The notes: generated from the letters alone by a model not told the origin. A stretch of 14,764 bases of DNA from Syntrophales bacterium (GCA_023230565.1 JALNXD010000061.1:1-14764), one strand, 5' to 3'. Positions 1 to 7,469 are shown, numbered from the stretch's first letter. A program made the numbers and translations.

Positions 1-231
1 CTGCTTGAAAAATACGTCATGAGAAATCCCAAAGTATCGGCGAAGAATATTGCACAATTCTGGCGCTACCTGGGGGACGTACTCTGCTCCGCAACAGGCG
101 GAATCAACAATGTCGGCAATTACCACGGTGGCGGATCGCCGGTTATGGAACAGATCGCCATCACCACTCAGTATGACATAGAAGAGAGGAAAGATCTGGT
201 CAGAAGAATTGCCGGTATGACAAAAGATTAA
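1..231 (+). CDS. 4-hydroxybutyryl-CoA dehydratase / HpaB-family protein, C-terminal fragment
   Basis: The reading frame is open from base 1 to the TAA at 229-231, so only the last 76 residues of a longer protein are visible. An ATG at 19 is internal, because the frame continues upstream. The fragment contains the stretch GGINNVGNYHGGGSPVMEQ and ends in an acidic/basic helix (DIEERKDLVRRIAGM). This tail resembles the C-terminus of 4-hydroxybutyryl-CoA dehydratase/vinylacetyl-CoA delta-isomerase (AbfD), a [4Fe-4S] and FAD enzyme of the 4-hydroxyphenylacetate 3-hydroxylase (HpaB) fold that acts in anaerobic 4-aminobutyrate and 4-hydroxybutyrate metabolism. The catalytic Cys and His ligands lie outside the window, so the assignment rests on the tail only. 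Another acyl-CoA-active HpaB-family member remains possible. A strong terminator follows, so this is the last gene of its transcription unit. Confidence 0.6.
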   Translation: MLEKYVMRNPKVSAKNIAQFWRYLGDVLCSATGGINNVGNYHGGGSPVMEQIAITTQYDIEERKDLVRRIAGMTKD

Positions 232-275
232 GAGTGAACGTTGCCGGTAACTGCCGGAATATTCATGAAGAAAAT

Positions 276-307
276 AAAGGGGCAGCGTTTCTGCGCTGCC
301 CCTTTTT
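276..307 (+). terminator. Rho-independent terminator after the HpaB-family gene
   Basis: GGGGCAGCG (279-287) pairs perfectly with CGCTGCCCC (294-302) across the loop TTTCTG. Three A residues before the stem face a run of five T after it (303-307). This is a textbook intrinsic terminator, about 45 bp downstream of the stop codon at 231. Confidence 0.92.
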
Positions 308-364
308 AGTTCAATTTACAGGCTTTTTTTAATGGGTCAGCGGGAGTCGGGACTAAGAAAAAAA

Positions 365-949
365 ATGTCGAAAAGTGAAACAAAGCTCAGAATTGTGAAA
401 AAGGGCGCTCAGCTTGTTCATGCGAAAGGATTCAATAATACAGGCATACAAGAAATCCTGGATGCTGCGGGAATTCCCAAGGGATCCTTTTATTTCTATT
501 TTAAAAATAAAGAGGATTTCGGTCTTCATATTATCGAGCATTATGGAGAGATTCTTGTTGCCAATGCACTGGTCCATCTTTGCGATTCAACCCTGACTCC
601 GCTTGAGAGAATAGACCGGTTACTGGAAACAAATCAGCAGCGATTCGAAAAACTTAATTTTAAATACGGCTGTCCCATAGGCAATATGATGCAGGAAATG
701 GCTGATCTTAATGATTCTTTCCGTGAAAGGATTACCCAGGTGTATTCGAAACTGAGCGCCTGTATAGAGGTCTGTATCAGGGAGGGTCAGGAAACGGGTC
801 ATATTCCGGCGAAACTGGATGCAGAAGAGACGGCTCACTTTATCATGAATAGCTGGGAGGGAGCCATTATGCACATGAAACTGACAAAAGACGAACGCCC
901 CCTTACGGCCTGCAGAAAACATGTGAAAGATAAGCTTACAAGTGAATAG
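365..949 (+). CDS. TetR/AcrR-family transcriptional regulator (AcuR/NemR-like)
   Basis: A 194-residue protein with an N-terminal TetR helix-turn-helix at about residues 28-48 (IQEILDAAGIPKGSFYFYF, then the usual KNKEDF). The ligand-binding part carries a motif of the type GCPIGNMMQEMADL, as in AcuR and NemR, which repress genes for detoxification of reactive small molecules. The start at 365 (MSKSETK) is preferred. An in-frame ATG at 332 would add 11 residues, but it sits directly after a T-rich stretch with no Shine-Dalgarno, while GGGA lies upstream of 365. The gene converges on the MFS/TonB pair with 25 bp between the stop codons, so that pair is a possible but unproven target. The effector is unknown. 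A Cys lies in the GCPIG motif, and NemR-type proteins sense electrophiles through cysteine. That this holds here is inference. Confidence 0.88.
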   Translation: MSKSETKLRIVKKGAQLVHAKGFNNTGIQEILDAAGIPKGSFYFYFKNKEDFGLHIIEHYGEILVANALVHLCDSTLTPLERIDRLLETNQQRFEKLNFKYGCPIGNMMQEMADLNDSFRERITQVYSKLSACIEVCIREGQETGHIPAKLDAEETAHFIMNSWEGAIMHMKLTKDERPLTACRKHVKDKLTSE

Positions 950-974
950 GAAACATATTCCCGAAATGATTGCA

Positions 975-2210
975 TCATTGAATATTACGTATCGATGCGC
1001 CGCGAGAATAACGTATCAGCCATAAAATAAGAATCACTAAAGATGCAATAACTGCGCTTATGAAATAATATACGGCCGATAAATCCCATGCGTCTTTAAT
1101 CCATCCTGCAATATACACGGCAATGGAACCGATACCGAAAGTAAGGATAAACTTGATGCCGTAACTCGTGCTTCTCCAGCGGCCTGGCGTGAATGCAGCC
1201 ACAAGACTGTTTTCTATGGGCTGCATGCCTAATGAGAAAAAAATATACAACCCTGCGGCAATGACGAGAAGTGTATCACTTAAAAATCCCATTAGAATGA
1301 CAAAAGGGAGACTCAGTCCGTGAAAAAGCAGGTATAACCATTTCAGATCCTTTTTATCGGCAAGTTTTCCTCCGATAAGTTGTCCGAAGATACCGATCAT
1401 ATAAATTGCAGAGGCAAGTAGAGTGGCGGCCATAGTCTTTGCGCCTGCGGTATTTGCAATTGACATTTTCTGAAACTGTTCCCAGAGAAACCCTGCATTA
1501 AGTTCCAGATAAGCGGGAAGAATGACGCTGTTCGCTCTGTACGCAAGACCTGCCAGTGTCATGATGAGGCAAAGTATAATAAAATACTGCAAGTGATTGT
1601 GTGTGCCGGAAGATCTGTCCGGGACCTGTCCATGAGAAGAAATTGCAGATTCGTCGATATGCACGAAAAAGAGCAGGAGGCCCCATAATAATGAAAATAT
1701 TCCGATCAGCAGATATGTAATATGCCATCCGACCAGCCAATTCATCACACCGGCCACAAAAGGAGCGCTCAGAAGGCCGAGATTTCCTGCTGCTCCATTG
1801 ATTCCGAGTGCAATCCCTCTGTCCTTTACACCGATTGAAATCATTCCCATTCCGGCGGGATGATAGATACTTGCAAAAAGGCCGATCAATGCAAGTGATG
1901 CCGTAAGTGAGGAAGGTGACTGTGAGAAAGAGGTAATTATGGCTCCGGTACCGGTCCCAAGAAAGAAAATGATCATACTTATTCGATTTCCGAAACGGTC
2001 AGCGGCGATTCCTGCGGGGAGCGCAGCGATTCCGTAAAAAAGGTACATCAGAAATCCCATTTTTAATACCTCGGCCAGATCCATTCCGAGTGATCTCATC
2101 AAGGGAAACGCAAGTGCGGGGAAGACGAGTTCATAAAAATGAGTTAAATAATGGGCAGTACCAGTGAAAATGATAATTTTCTTTTCATTGACGGTCACGT
2201 TCTTTTTCAC
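975..2210 (-). CDS. Major facilitator superfamily transporter (Fsr-like)
   Basis: A 411-residue inner-membrane protein with about twelve hydrophobic segments, the usual MFS length. MFS motif A is visible in the loop after TM2 (GIAADRFGNR, near residues 67-76). The N-terminal stretch GTAHYLTHFYELVFPALAFP and the later YHPAGMGMIS resemble the fosmidomycin-resistance (Fsr) branch of MFS exporters. It is probably a proton-coupled exporter, and its substrate cannot be read from sequence. The start is GTG at 2208-2210, which overlaps the TGA of the upstream TonB-like gene by 4 bp (GTGA on the minus strand), so translation is probably coupled. No strong Shine-Dalgarno is seen, which fits coupling. 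The stop codon lies inside a weak 6-bp stem (965-979) between the convergent genes. Confidence is high for MFS and lower for the subfamily. Confidence 0.85.
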   Translation of the reverse strand: MKKNVTVNEKKIIIFTGTAHYLTHFYELVFPALAFPLMRSLGMDLAEVLKMGFLMYLFYGIAALPAGIAADRFGNRISMIIFFLGTGTGAIITSFSQSPSSLTASLALIGLFASIYHPAGMGMISIGVKDRGIALGINGAAGNLGLLSAPFVAGVMNWLVGWHITYLLIGIFSLLWGLLLFFVHIDESAISSHGQVPDRSSGTHNHLQYFIILCLIMTLAGLAYRANSVILPAYLELNAGFLWEQFQKMSIANTAGAKTMAATLLASAIYMIGIFGQLIGGKLADKKDLKWLYLLFHGLSLPFVILMGFLSDTLLVIAAGLYIFFSLGMQPIENSLVAAFTPGRWRSTSYGIKFILTFGIGSIAVYIAGWIKDAWDLSAVYYFISAVIASLVILILWLIRYSRGASIRNIQ

Positions 2211-2767
2211 CTGCCGACTTTATAGTTGAACGCGGCTATTATGTTCAATTTTGATAAGTTGAACTTTTCCGGTAAAGGATCAAATGGAGCCACTGACTGT
2301 ACTGCCCGGATTGATTCGTTATCAAGAATCCTGTATCCCGATGAAGTAATAACGAGTGTCTCCAGGAGAATTCCCTGTTCGGTTATGGAAAACCTGATCA
2401 CTGATGTCCCTTCTTCTCCGGTATGCCATGCGCAATCTGGGTAAAGCCATTCTTTTTCAATTTTTTTCCTTATTTTGGCTAGATACACATTGTATTTACT
2501 TTCGCAATTATCAAGTTCTATCGTATCTTCACCTTTCGGTGGCGCTTTTGAGGAAGAATTTGTCGACAAATCATTCTTTGATATGGTAATCTCGTTGCCC
2601 TTGATTACAGTTTCTGTTTCGTGCTGCGGATCTTCAAGGTGTACGGTGAAAAAAGGTGGTTCGGTGCTTTGGCTGCCGATTTCGATAAACCATGCAGCAG
2701 TCAGAAACGCGGCATGTAATGCCACAGATATTGCGATCGCTGAAATTGTTGAATATTTGGGAATCAT
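2207..2767 (-). CDS. TonB family protein (energy transducer-like)
   Basis: A protein of about 186 residues with one N-terminal membrane segment (about residues 7-28, starting SAIAISVALHAAFLTAAW) and a periplasmic linker that lacks the long Pro-rich region of classical TonB. The C-terminal TonB domain (about 105-186) shows YLAKIRKKIEKEWLYP, a GEEGTSVIRFSI strand, SSGYRILDNESIRAV and APFDPLPEKF, all typical of TonB_C. Such proteins pass proton-motive energy to outer-membrane receptors together with ExbB/ExbD, but no exbBD or receptor gene is present here. The ATG at 2767 is chosen because CAGGT lies 7-8 bases upstream. An ATG at 2785 and a TTG at 2812 are in-frame alternatives. The gene is translationally coupled to the MFS gene downstream, an unusual pairing. 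Confidence 0.8.
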   Translation of the reverse strand: MIPKYSTISAIAISVALHAAFLTAAWFIEIGSQSTEPPFFTVHLEDPQHETETVIKGNEITISKNDLSTNSSSKAPPKGEDTIELDNCESKYNVYLAKIRKKIEKEWLYPDCAWHTGEEGTSVIRFSITEQGILLETLVITSSGYRILDNESIRAVQSVAPFDPLPEKFNLSKLNIIAAFNYKVGR

Positions 2768-2785
2768 TTCATTTACCTGCGACAT

Positions 2786-2892
2786 AGTAACGAAAGGTAT
2801 CCGGTGAATCAAGATGATTGTGCAAAGATACCATCACACAATACCTGAATTGAAGACCGGGGCATTTATAGATTTCATTGCTGGCTGAAACA
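2786..2892. promoter_or_regulatory. Divergent intergenic region between tonB-like and tadA, with an inverted repeat
   Basis: About 107 bp separate the divergent TonB-like and tadA starts and must hold the promoters of both units. ATTGTG (2817-2822) and CACAAT (2837-2842) form an inverted repeat with a 14-base spacer, and GATG/CATC (2813-2816 and 2832-2835) lie beside or inside it. This could be an operator. No convincing -35/-10 pair could be fixed on either strand. Confidence 0.25.
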
Positions 2893-3345
2893 ATGAACAA
2901 AGATGAAATATTTATGAGGTTTGCGCTGGAAGAAGCCAAAGCGGCATATAATGAAGATGAGGTTCCTATCGGTGCGCTTGTGGTCTATAATGATTCAGTG
3001 TGTGCGCGCGCCCATAATTCACCGGTTAAAACAGGTGATCCGACAGCCCATGCTGAAATACTTGCTATTCGGAAAAGCGCCTTTAAAATTGGAAATTACA
3101 GGTTAACAGGAGCGACGCTTTATGCGACCGTCGAACCCTGCATCATGTGCGCAGGAGCGATTGTGCATGCCCGGATTGCTCGTGTGGTGTATGGTGCTGC
3201 TGATCCGAAGGGAGGTGCCCTTCGTTCTGTGTATACTATTTTTGATGATAAAAAAATGAATCACTCAGTAACAGTTCACGGGGGTGTGCTTGAAAAAGAG
3301 TGCGGTGAAATTTTGAGTAGATTTTTTCAGGAAAAGAGGGTATGA
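2893..3345 (+). CDS. tadA: tRNA-specific adenosine deaminase TadA
   Basis: A 150-residue cytidine/deoxycytidylate deaminase-fold protein. The zinc site is intact: HAE at residues 53-55 (context DPTAHAEILAIR; H is a zinc ligand and E the proton shuttle) and PCIMC at 82-86 (both Cys are zinc ligands). Length, the early VPIGALVV strand, NYRLTGATLY, and the C-terminal FF residues fit TadA, which converts A34 to inosine in the wobble position of tRNA-Arg(ACG). Guanine deaminase is a less likely alternative. The ATG at 2893 gives the usual TadA N-terminus (MNKDEIFMRFALEEAKAAY). A TTG at 2878 would add five residues, and ATG 2914 is also possible. No strong Shine-Dalgarno is visible. Two tRNA-Ser genes, the SRP RNA and dnaX follow, a neighbourhood also seen for the Bacillus orthologue yaaJ. 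Confidence 0.93.
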   Translation: MNKDEIFMRFALEEAKAAYNEDEVPIGALVVYNDSVCARAHNSPVKTGDPTAHAEILAIRKSAFKIGNYRLTGATLYATVEPCIMCAGAIVHARIARVVYGAADPKGGALRSVYTIFDDKKMNHSVTVHGGVLEKECGEILSRFFQEKRV

Positions 3346-3417
3346 GGACGATTTAATTTTAAAAGCAAATGCCTTGTTGTAAGTTTTTATCGAGGTGTTT
3401 TTGCTGTTGCATTGTGT

Positions 3418-3514
<97 letters not shown>

Positions 3515-3524
3515 TGAAGCTATT

Positions 3525-3619
<95 letters not shown>

Positions 3620-3641
3620 TAGTATTTAACAGGAAATGATG

Positions 3642-3734
3642 GCCAGGTCCCGGGGAATGTCGAATTGTGAACCCCGTCAGGTCCGGAAGGAAGCAGCGGC
3701 AGCAGTTACGATGTTTGCTCCGGGTTAACCTGGC
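3642..3734 (+). ncRNA. ffs: Small signal recognition particle RNA (4.5S type)
   Basis: The diagnostic apical sequence CAGGTCCGGAAGGAAGCAGC is present at 3678-3697, with the GGAA tetraloop and the start of the asymmetric loop that binds Ffh. The ends GCCAGG (3642-3647) and CCTGGC (3729-3734) pair, followed inward by CCGG/CCGG-type pairs, to give the single long hairpin of the bacterial short SRP RNA (about 93 nt). There is no Alu domain. It works with Ffh and FtsY in co-translational targeting of membrane proteins. It lies between tRNA-Ser(GGA) and dnaX. Exact ends are estimated from the pairing. Confidence 0.95.
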
Positions 3735-3808
3735 TGTCAGTCTTTCATAATGAGCAGGAAGTTCAAAAGTTGCCTCTTCCAAATTGAAATCAGTCTAAAG
3801 GAGATTCC

Positions 3809-5500
3809 ATGGAATATCTTGTTCTGGCCCGCAAATGGAGACCGCAAGTCTTTGAAGATGTGGCAGGTCAGGACCACGTAATAACAACACTGCGAAATGC
3901 AATCACAATGCAGCGCACGGCGCATGCCTATCTCTTCAGCGGGCCCAGAGGAACAGGTAAAACTACAGTTGCGAGAATATTCGCGAAAGCTTTGAATTGC
4001 ATCAAGGGTCCTACCGGTACGCCGTGTAATGAATGTACAAACTGTATTGAAATCACTCACAGTATTTCAATTGATGTGCGAGAAATTGATGGCGCTTCGA
4101 ACCGGGGAATAGATGAAATTCGTGAATTGAAGGAAAACATAAAATTCTCGGCAGCATCGTCGGCATATAAAATTTATATAATTGATGAAGTTCACATGCT
4201 GACGAAAGAAGCGTTCAATGCCCTCCTGAAAACTTTGGAGGAGCCTCCTCGCCATGTAGTATTCGTATTTGCGACAACCGAAATTCACAAAGTGCCGTCC
4301 ACGATTTTGTCACGGTGCCAGCATTTTGATTTTAAAAGGATCTCTCTTAAAGAAATTGTTGCAAATCTTGCCGTTATTGCGAAAGAGGAAGGGATCACTG
4401 TAAGCGATCGCGGGCTCGCCTGGATCGCCCGGGCAGGTGAGGGGAGTCTCAGGGACGCTCAAAGCCTTTTTGATCAGACAATATCCTATGCAGGACATGA
4501 TATTTCCGACAATAGCATAGAAGAGGTGCTGGGATTGAAGGACAGGCGCTATTTGAGCGGGTTATCCAATGCGGTGCTTGATCGGAAGGCCGGTACCTGT
4601 CTTGTCCTTTTAGATGAGATGTATTATTCAGGTGTTGATTTAAAGTATTTTTACCAAATGTTTACAGCACATTTTATGAACCTCCTTGTAGCCAAAATAT
4701 CGAACAGCGAAAAAGTGCATGCCGATTTGGCAGAGGAGGAGCGTAAAGAATTAAAAGAGCGGGTAAGGAATGTTTCAGAAAAAACGTTAGAACGGCTGCT
4801 GGACATGTTGATGGCCAAAGATGAGGAAATGAGGCATTCTGAAGAACCCCGGCTTTTTTTCGAATACCTGCTGGTAAAAATGGCATGTCTCGAACCGCTG
4901 ATTCCCATTAATGAAATGGTATCCAGACTCGAAGGACTCGAATCAAGATTATGTACAAATTCGAGCGAACAAGACAATGGTGAAATTTTTTCATCAACAG
5001 ACAAAAACGGGATTCGGGATGTAAAGAATATCACAGAGAAAAGAGCGTCTTCAGAAGTTTTTACAGAGGAATATCCGGATTCAGGGTGGAATCCCGGTAC
5101 TTGTTTTGGTGCTCAGGCAAGCTCACAATGGGAATATTTCAAGGAACGACTTAAGAAAGAAAATCCGATCCTCTGTTCAAAAGTAGACTGTGGTGAATTT
5201 CTTGGAACAGACGAACATTTTTTCAGAATCGGATTCCCGAGAGATCATGTTTTTCTTGACAGTGTGAAGGAAGAGGAACAAATAGTATGTATGAAAAGGC
5301 TGGCGAAAGAATGCACCGGTTCCGATCTGGATATAAAAATTGAGATAATGGAAGAGCGCAGAACTGAAGCAAATAGTTTCAGGGGAGACAAAACACCTGA
5401 CAGCATTCAAAGCGAGGCCTTGCAACACCCTTTGGTTCAGAAAGTAATGGATACTTTTGAGAGTGCGGAAATCAAGGATGTGAAGATCAGGACCGATTAA
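3809..5500 (+). CDS. dnaX: DNA polymerase III subunit gamma/tau
   Basis: The 563-residue clamp-loader ATPase subunit. Visible features, in order: the opening RKWRPQVFEDVAGQDHV, Walker A GPRGTGKT at 45-52, a four-Cys zinc module (C64, C73, C76, C79), Walker B IIDE at 124-127, sensor 1 FVFATTE near 152-158, and the SRC motif at 168-170 supplying the arginine finger. The domain III helical collar runs to about residue 370. A low-complexity charged linker follows, and the C-terminal part ends in HPLVQKVMDTF, a motif common at DnaX C-termini. TAAAGGAG at 3796-3803, 5 bases before the ATG, is a strong Shine-Dalgarno. The gene starts 75 bp after the SRP RNA and leads into ybaB and recR, the widespread recombination/replication cluster. 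A U UUU UUC heptamer in phase at 4855-4861 could allow a short gamma form (see findings). Confidence 0.97.
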   Translation: MEYLVLARKWRPQVFEDVAGQDHVITTLRNAITMQRTAHAYLFSGPRGTGKTTVARIFAKALNCIKGPTGTPCNECTNCIEITHSISIDVREIDGASNRGIDEIRELKENIKFSAASSAYKIYIIDEVHMLTKEAFNALLKTLEEPPRHVVFVFATTEIHKVPSTILSRCQHFDFKRISLKEIVANLAVIAKEEGITVSDRGLAWIARAGEGSLRDAQSLFDQTISYAGHDISDNSIEEVLGLKDRRYLSGLSNAVLDRKAGTCLVLLDEMYYSGVDLKYFYQMFTAHFMNLLVAKISNSEKVHADLAEEERKELKERVRNVSEKTLERLLDMLMAKDEEMRHSEEPRLFFEYLLVKMACLEPLIPINEMVSRLEGLESRLCTNSSEQDNGEIFSSTDKNGIRDVKNITEKRASSEVFTEEYPDSGWNPGTCFGAQASSQWEYFKERLKKENPILCSKVDCGEFLGTDEHFFRIGFPRDHVFLDSVKEEEQIVCMKRLAKECTGSDLDIKIEIMEERRTEANSFRGDKTPDSIQSEALQHPLVQKVMDTFESAEIKDVKIRTD

Positions 5501-5566
5501 AGAGAATGCTTTCAAAAGGAGCCGTGTGGCCAAATGTCAGTTTCAAACAATCAGGAGGTATAAATA

Positions 5567-5881
5567 TTGGTGCAAAATTTCGGTAAATTAATGAAACAGG
5601 CTCAGCAGATGCAATCCAGGATGCTTAAGCTTCAGGAAGAACTGGCAAACAAGACTGTAGAGGCTGCATCTGGAGGAGGGATGGTTACAGCAACCGTGAA
5701 TGGAAAATATGAGGTGGTTGCGTTAAAAATCGAAAAGGATGTAGTCGATCCTGAGGACATTGAAATGCTTCAGGATCTCATTACCGCTGCTGTCAACGAA
5801 GGTATGCGTAAAGTTCAGGAGATGACGCAGGAAGAAATGGCCAAACTCACCGGAGGAATTAATATTCCCGGATTGATATAG
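5567..5881 (+). CDS. ybaB: YbaB/EbfC family nucleoid-associated protein
   Basis: A 104-residue protein. The N-terminal half is a Gln/Met/Lys-rich helix (KLMKQAQQMQSRMLKLQEEL). It is followed by the family's beta strands (AASGGGMVTATVNGKYEVVALKI), the conserved DPEDIEMLQDLITAAVNEG and the C-terminal Met/Gly-rich GGINIPGL. YbaB/EbfC forms tweezer-like dimers that bind DNA and affect nucleoid structure. AGGAGGT at 5553-5559 lies 7 bases before a TTG at 5567. A GTG at 5570 is the next codon and could be used instead, and no ATG is near the N-terminus. Its place between dnaX and recR is highly conserved in bacteria. A terminator-like hairpin begins at the stop codon. Confidence 0.95.
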   Translation: MVQNFGKLMKQAQQMQSRMLKLQEELANKTVEAASGGGMVTATVNGKYEVVALKIEKDVVDPEDIEMLQDLITAAVNEGMRKVQEMTQEEMAKLTGGINIPGLI

Positions 5882-5916
5882 ATCCGGCGGCCGATCCGCT
5901 GATCTTAATTTTTTTT
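5881..5916 (+). terminator. Terminator-like hairpin between ybaB and recR
   Basis: GATCCGGCGG (5881-5890) pairs with CCGCTGATC (5896-5904) with one bulged C and one G-U pair across the loop CCGAT. The sequence TTAA then leads into eight T (5909-5916). The stem begins at the last base of the ybaB stop codon. It would end or reduce transcription before recR. Confidence 0.55.
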
Positions 5917-5953
5917 CACTGCGAAGGTGATTTCGCTGATACATTAAACAACC

Positions 5954-5988
5954 GCCATGAAATGCGAATTCGTGGCTTTCTTTTATTT
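5954..5988 (+). terminator. Second terminator-like hairpin just before recR
   Basis: GCCATGAA (5954-5961) pairs with TTCGTGGC (5969-5976) with one T-G pair across a 7-base loop, followed by TTTCTTTTATTT (5977-5988). The recR Shine-Dalgarno GGAG begins at 5989, right after the T tract. It could be a terminator, an attenuator or a structure acting on recR translation. Confidence 0.4.
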
Positions 5989-5996
5989 GGAGCAGT

Positions 5997-6596
5997 ATGA
6001 AAGGTTACCCTCCTCCTGTTCGCAGGCTCATAGCTGAATTTTCAAAATTTCCCGGTATCGGAGAAAAAACGGCGGCTCGATTGGCTACATTTGTTCTTCA
6101 GTCTTCCGAATCCGATATGGCACGATTAGCTGAGTGTATCATGGATGTAAAAAAGAAGATCAAGATCTGTGAAGTCTGTTACAATCTTACGGAAAAGGAA
6201 GTGTGCGAGATCTGCAGCGATCCTTCAAGAGACAAAGGCGTTATAGGAGTCGTCGAGGATACCGACACCCTTGTTGCCATTGAGGAAAGCGGAGGATTTC
6301 ACGGTACATATCATGTGCTTCACGGGGTGCTCAGCCCGGCAGAAGGAATTGGACCCGACCAGTTGCGGATCACTGAACTGGTAAAGCGGATACGGGAGGA
6401 GGGAGTGCGGGAGGTATTTATAGCGACCAACCCCAGCGTGCAGGGAGAGTCGACGGCCCTTCTCATCAAGCGCATGCTCGAAGGGTTTCCTCTCGTGGTT
6501 ACCAGAATCGGTATGGGAGTTCCCGTCGGGGGAAGCCTCAAGTATGTTGATAAAATGACGATGGCAAAAGCGATAGAATTCCGCCGGGGAGTATGA
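5997..6596 (+). CDS. recR: Recombination mediator protein RecR
   Basis: A 199-residue protein of standard RecR length. The N-terminal helix-hairpin-helix reads FPGIGEKTAARLATFVL (18-34). A C4 zinc module follows (C58, C61, C70, C73), then a Toprim domain starting at VIGVVEDTDTLVAIE (82-96) with its acidic residues, and the conserved YHVLHGVLSPAEGIGP (105-120). The C-terminal Walker-B-like strand region GIGMGVPVGGSLKYVD is intact. RecR acts with RecO (and RecF) to load RecA on SSB-coated single-stranded DNA. GGAG lies 4 bases before the ATG. The TGA stop overlaps the start of the fumarase alpha gene (ATGA), so a metabolic gene is translationally coupled to a DNA-repair gene here. Confidence 0.97.
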   Translation: MKGYPPPVRRLIAEFSKFPGIGEKTAARLATFVLQSSESDMARLAECIMDVKKKIKICEVCYNLTEKEVCEICSDPSRDKGVIGVVEDTDTLVAIEESGGFHGTYHVLHGVLSPAEGIGPDQLRITELVKRIREEGVREVFIATNPSVQGESTALLIKRMLEGFPLVVTRIGMGVPVGGSLKYVDKMTMAKAIEFRRGV

Positions 6597-7456
6597 GACT
6601 GGCCATGGGCGCCGTAAGAGATGTAGACGTCGTTATCATTGCCGACAAAGTACGGGAACTCTTCATTGAAGCAAGCAAGTCCCTTGGCGAAGATGTGGTA
6701 TGCGCCCTCGAAAAGGCCCGTACCGGGGAATATTCAGAGCTTGGCCGTTTTGCCCTGGACAAAATCATCGAAAATATCGAAATTGCAAAAGATGAGGCCC
6801 TGCCGTTGTGTCAGGACACGGGAATTGCCGTTCTTTTCGTACGGCTGGGACAAGATGTTCATTTGACAGGCGGTAACCTTGAAGATGCAGTTCAGAAGGG
6901 AGTGCGGGAGGCCTATCGGGAAGGATATCTCAGAAAATCGGTCTGCGATCCCCTGTCGAGAACGAATACCGGTGACAACACTCCGGCAGTTATTCATATC
7001 GAAATCGTCGAAGGAGACAGGGTGCAGCTTATCGCCATGCCCAAAGGGGGCGGCAGCGAAAACATGAGCTCCGTAAAGATGCTGACGCCGTCGGAAGGTC
7101 TTGAGGGGATAAAGCGCCATGTAATAGAAACGGTCCGCCAGGCGGGACCCAATCCCTGCCCGCCGATCATAGTTGGAGTGGGAATAGGCGGCACTATGGA
7201 AATTTCGGCGCTTCTGGCGAAGAAAGCCCTTGCGAGGCAGTTGGATCTCCCTAATCAGGCGGATCCGCGTCTTTCCCAGCTGGAAAAAGAACTCAAGAAG
7301 GAAATAAATAACCTGGGCATCGGACCTCAGGGGTATGGAGGCGCCGTAACGGCACTGGCCGTTCATGCGGAAATGATGCCGTGCCACATCGCGAGCCTGC
7401 CCGTGGCGATCAACATTCAGTGCCATGTGGCACGGCATCGGGAGACGGTTATATAA
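6593..7456 (+). CDS. Class I fumarate hydratase, alpha subunit (N-terminal-type domain)
   Basis: A 287-residue subunit of the [4Fe-4S]-dependent fumarase/L-tartrate dehydratase family, which interconverts fumarate and malate in the cytoplasm. The three expected cluster Cys ligands are present: C73 in PLCQDTGIA, C189 in GPNPCPP and C277 in INIQCHVARH. Other family landmarks are RTNTGDNTPA (123-132), the PKGGGSENMS stretch (150-159) and GVGIGGTMEIS (195-205). In two-subunit enzymes of anaerobes and archaea this chain pairs with the beta chain encoded next; in E. coli FumA the two are fused. The ATG at 6593 overlaps the recR stop by 4 bp. An ATG at 6605 is an alternative. L(+)-tartrate dehydratase alpha is the main other candidate, but fumarase is favoured for a central-metabolism context. 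Confidence 0.88.
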   Translation: MRLAMGAVRDVDVVIIADKVRELFIEASKSLGEDVVCALEKARTGEYSELGRFALDKIIENIEIAKDEALPLCQDTGIAVLFVRLGQDVHLTGGNLEDAVQKGVREAYREGYLRKSVCDPLSRTNTGDNTPAVIHIEIVEGDRVQLIAMPKGGGSENMSSVKMLTPSEGLEGIKRHVIETVRQAGPNPCPPIIVGVGIGGTMEISALLAKKALARQLDLPNQADPRLSQLEKELKKEINNLGIGPQGYGGAVTALAVHAEMMPCHIASLPVAINIQCHVARHRETVI

Positions 7457-7469
7457 CCGGACAAAGGCA

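Noticed and set aside
965..979. AATGAT-TGC-ATCATT stem as a shared terminator for the convergent tetR and MFS genes
   Set aside because: The stem is only 6 bp, AT-rich, has a 3-base loop, overlaps the MFS stop codon, and lacks a T run on either strand.
4778..4786. Run of six A in dnaX as a frameshift site
   Set aside because: The codons are GAA AAA ACG, so the run does not give an X XXY YYZ heptamer in the reading phase, unlike the T run at 4854-4860.
6734..7438. Long minus-strand frame (234 codons) opposite fumarase alpha
   Set aside because: The plus-strand frame has all fumarase motifs and cluster ligands; the antisense frame has no recognisable domain and is a shadow of codon bias.
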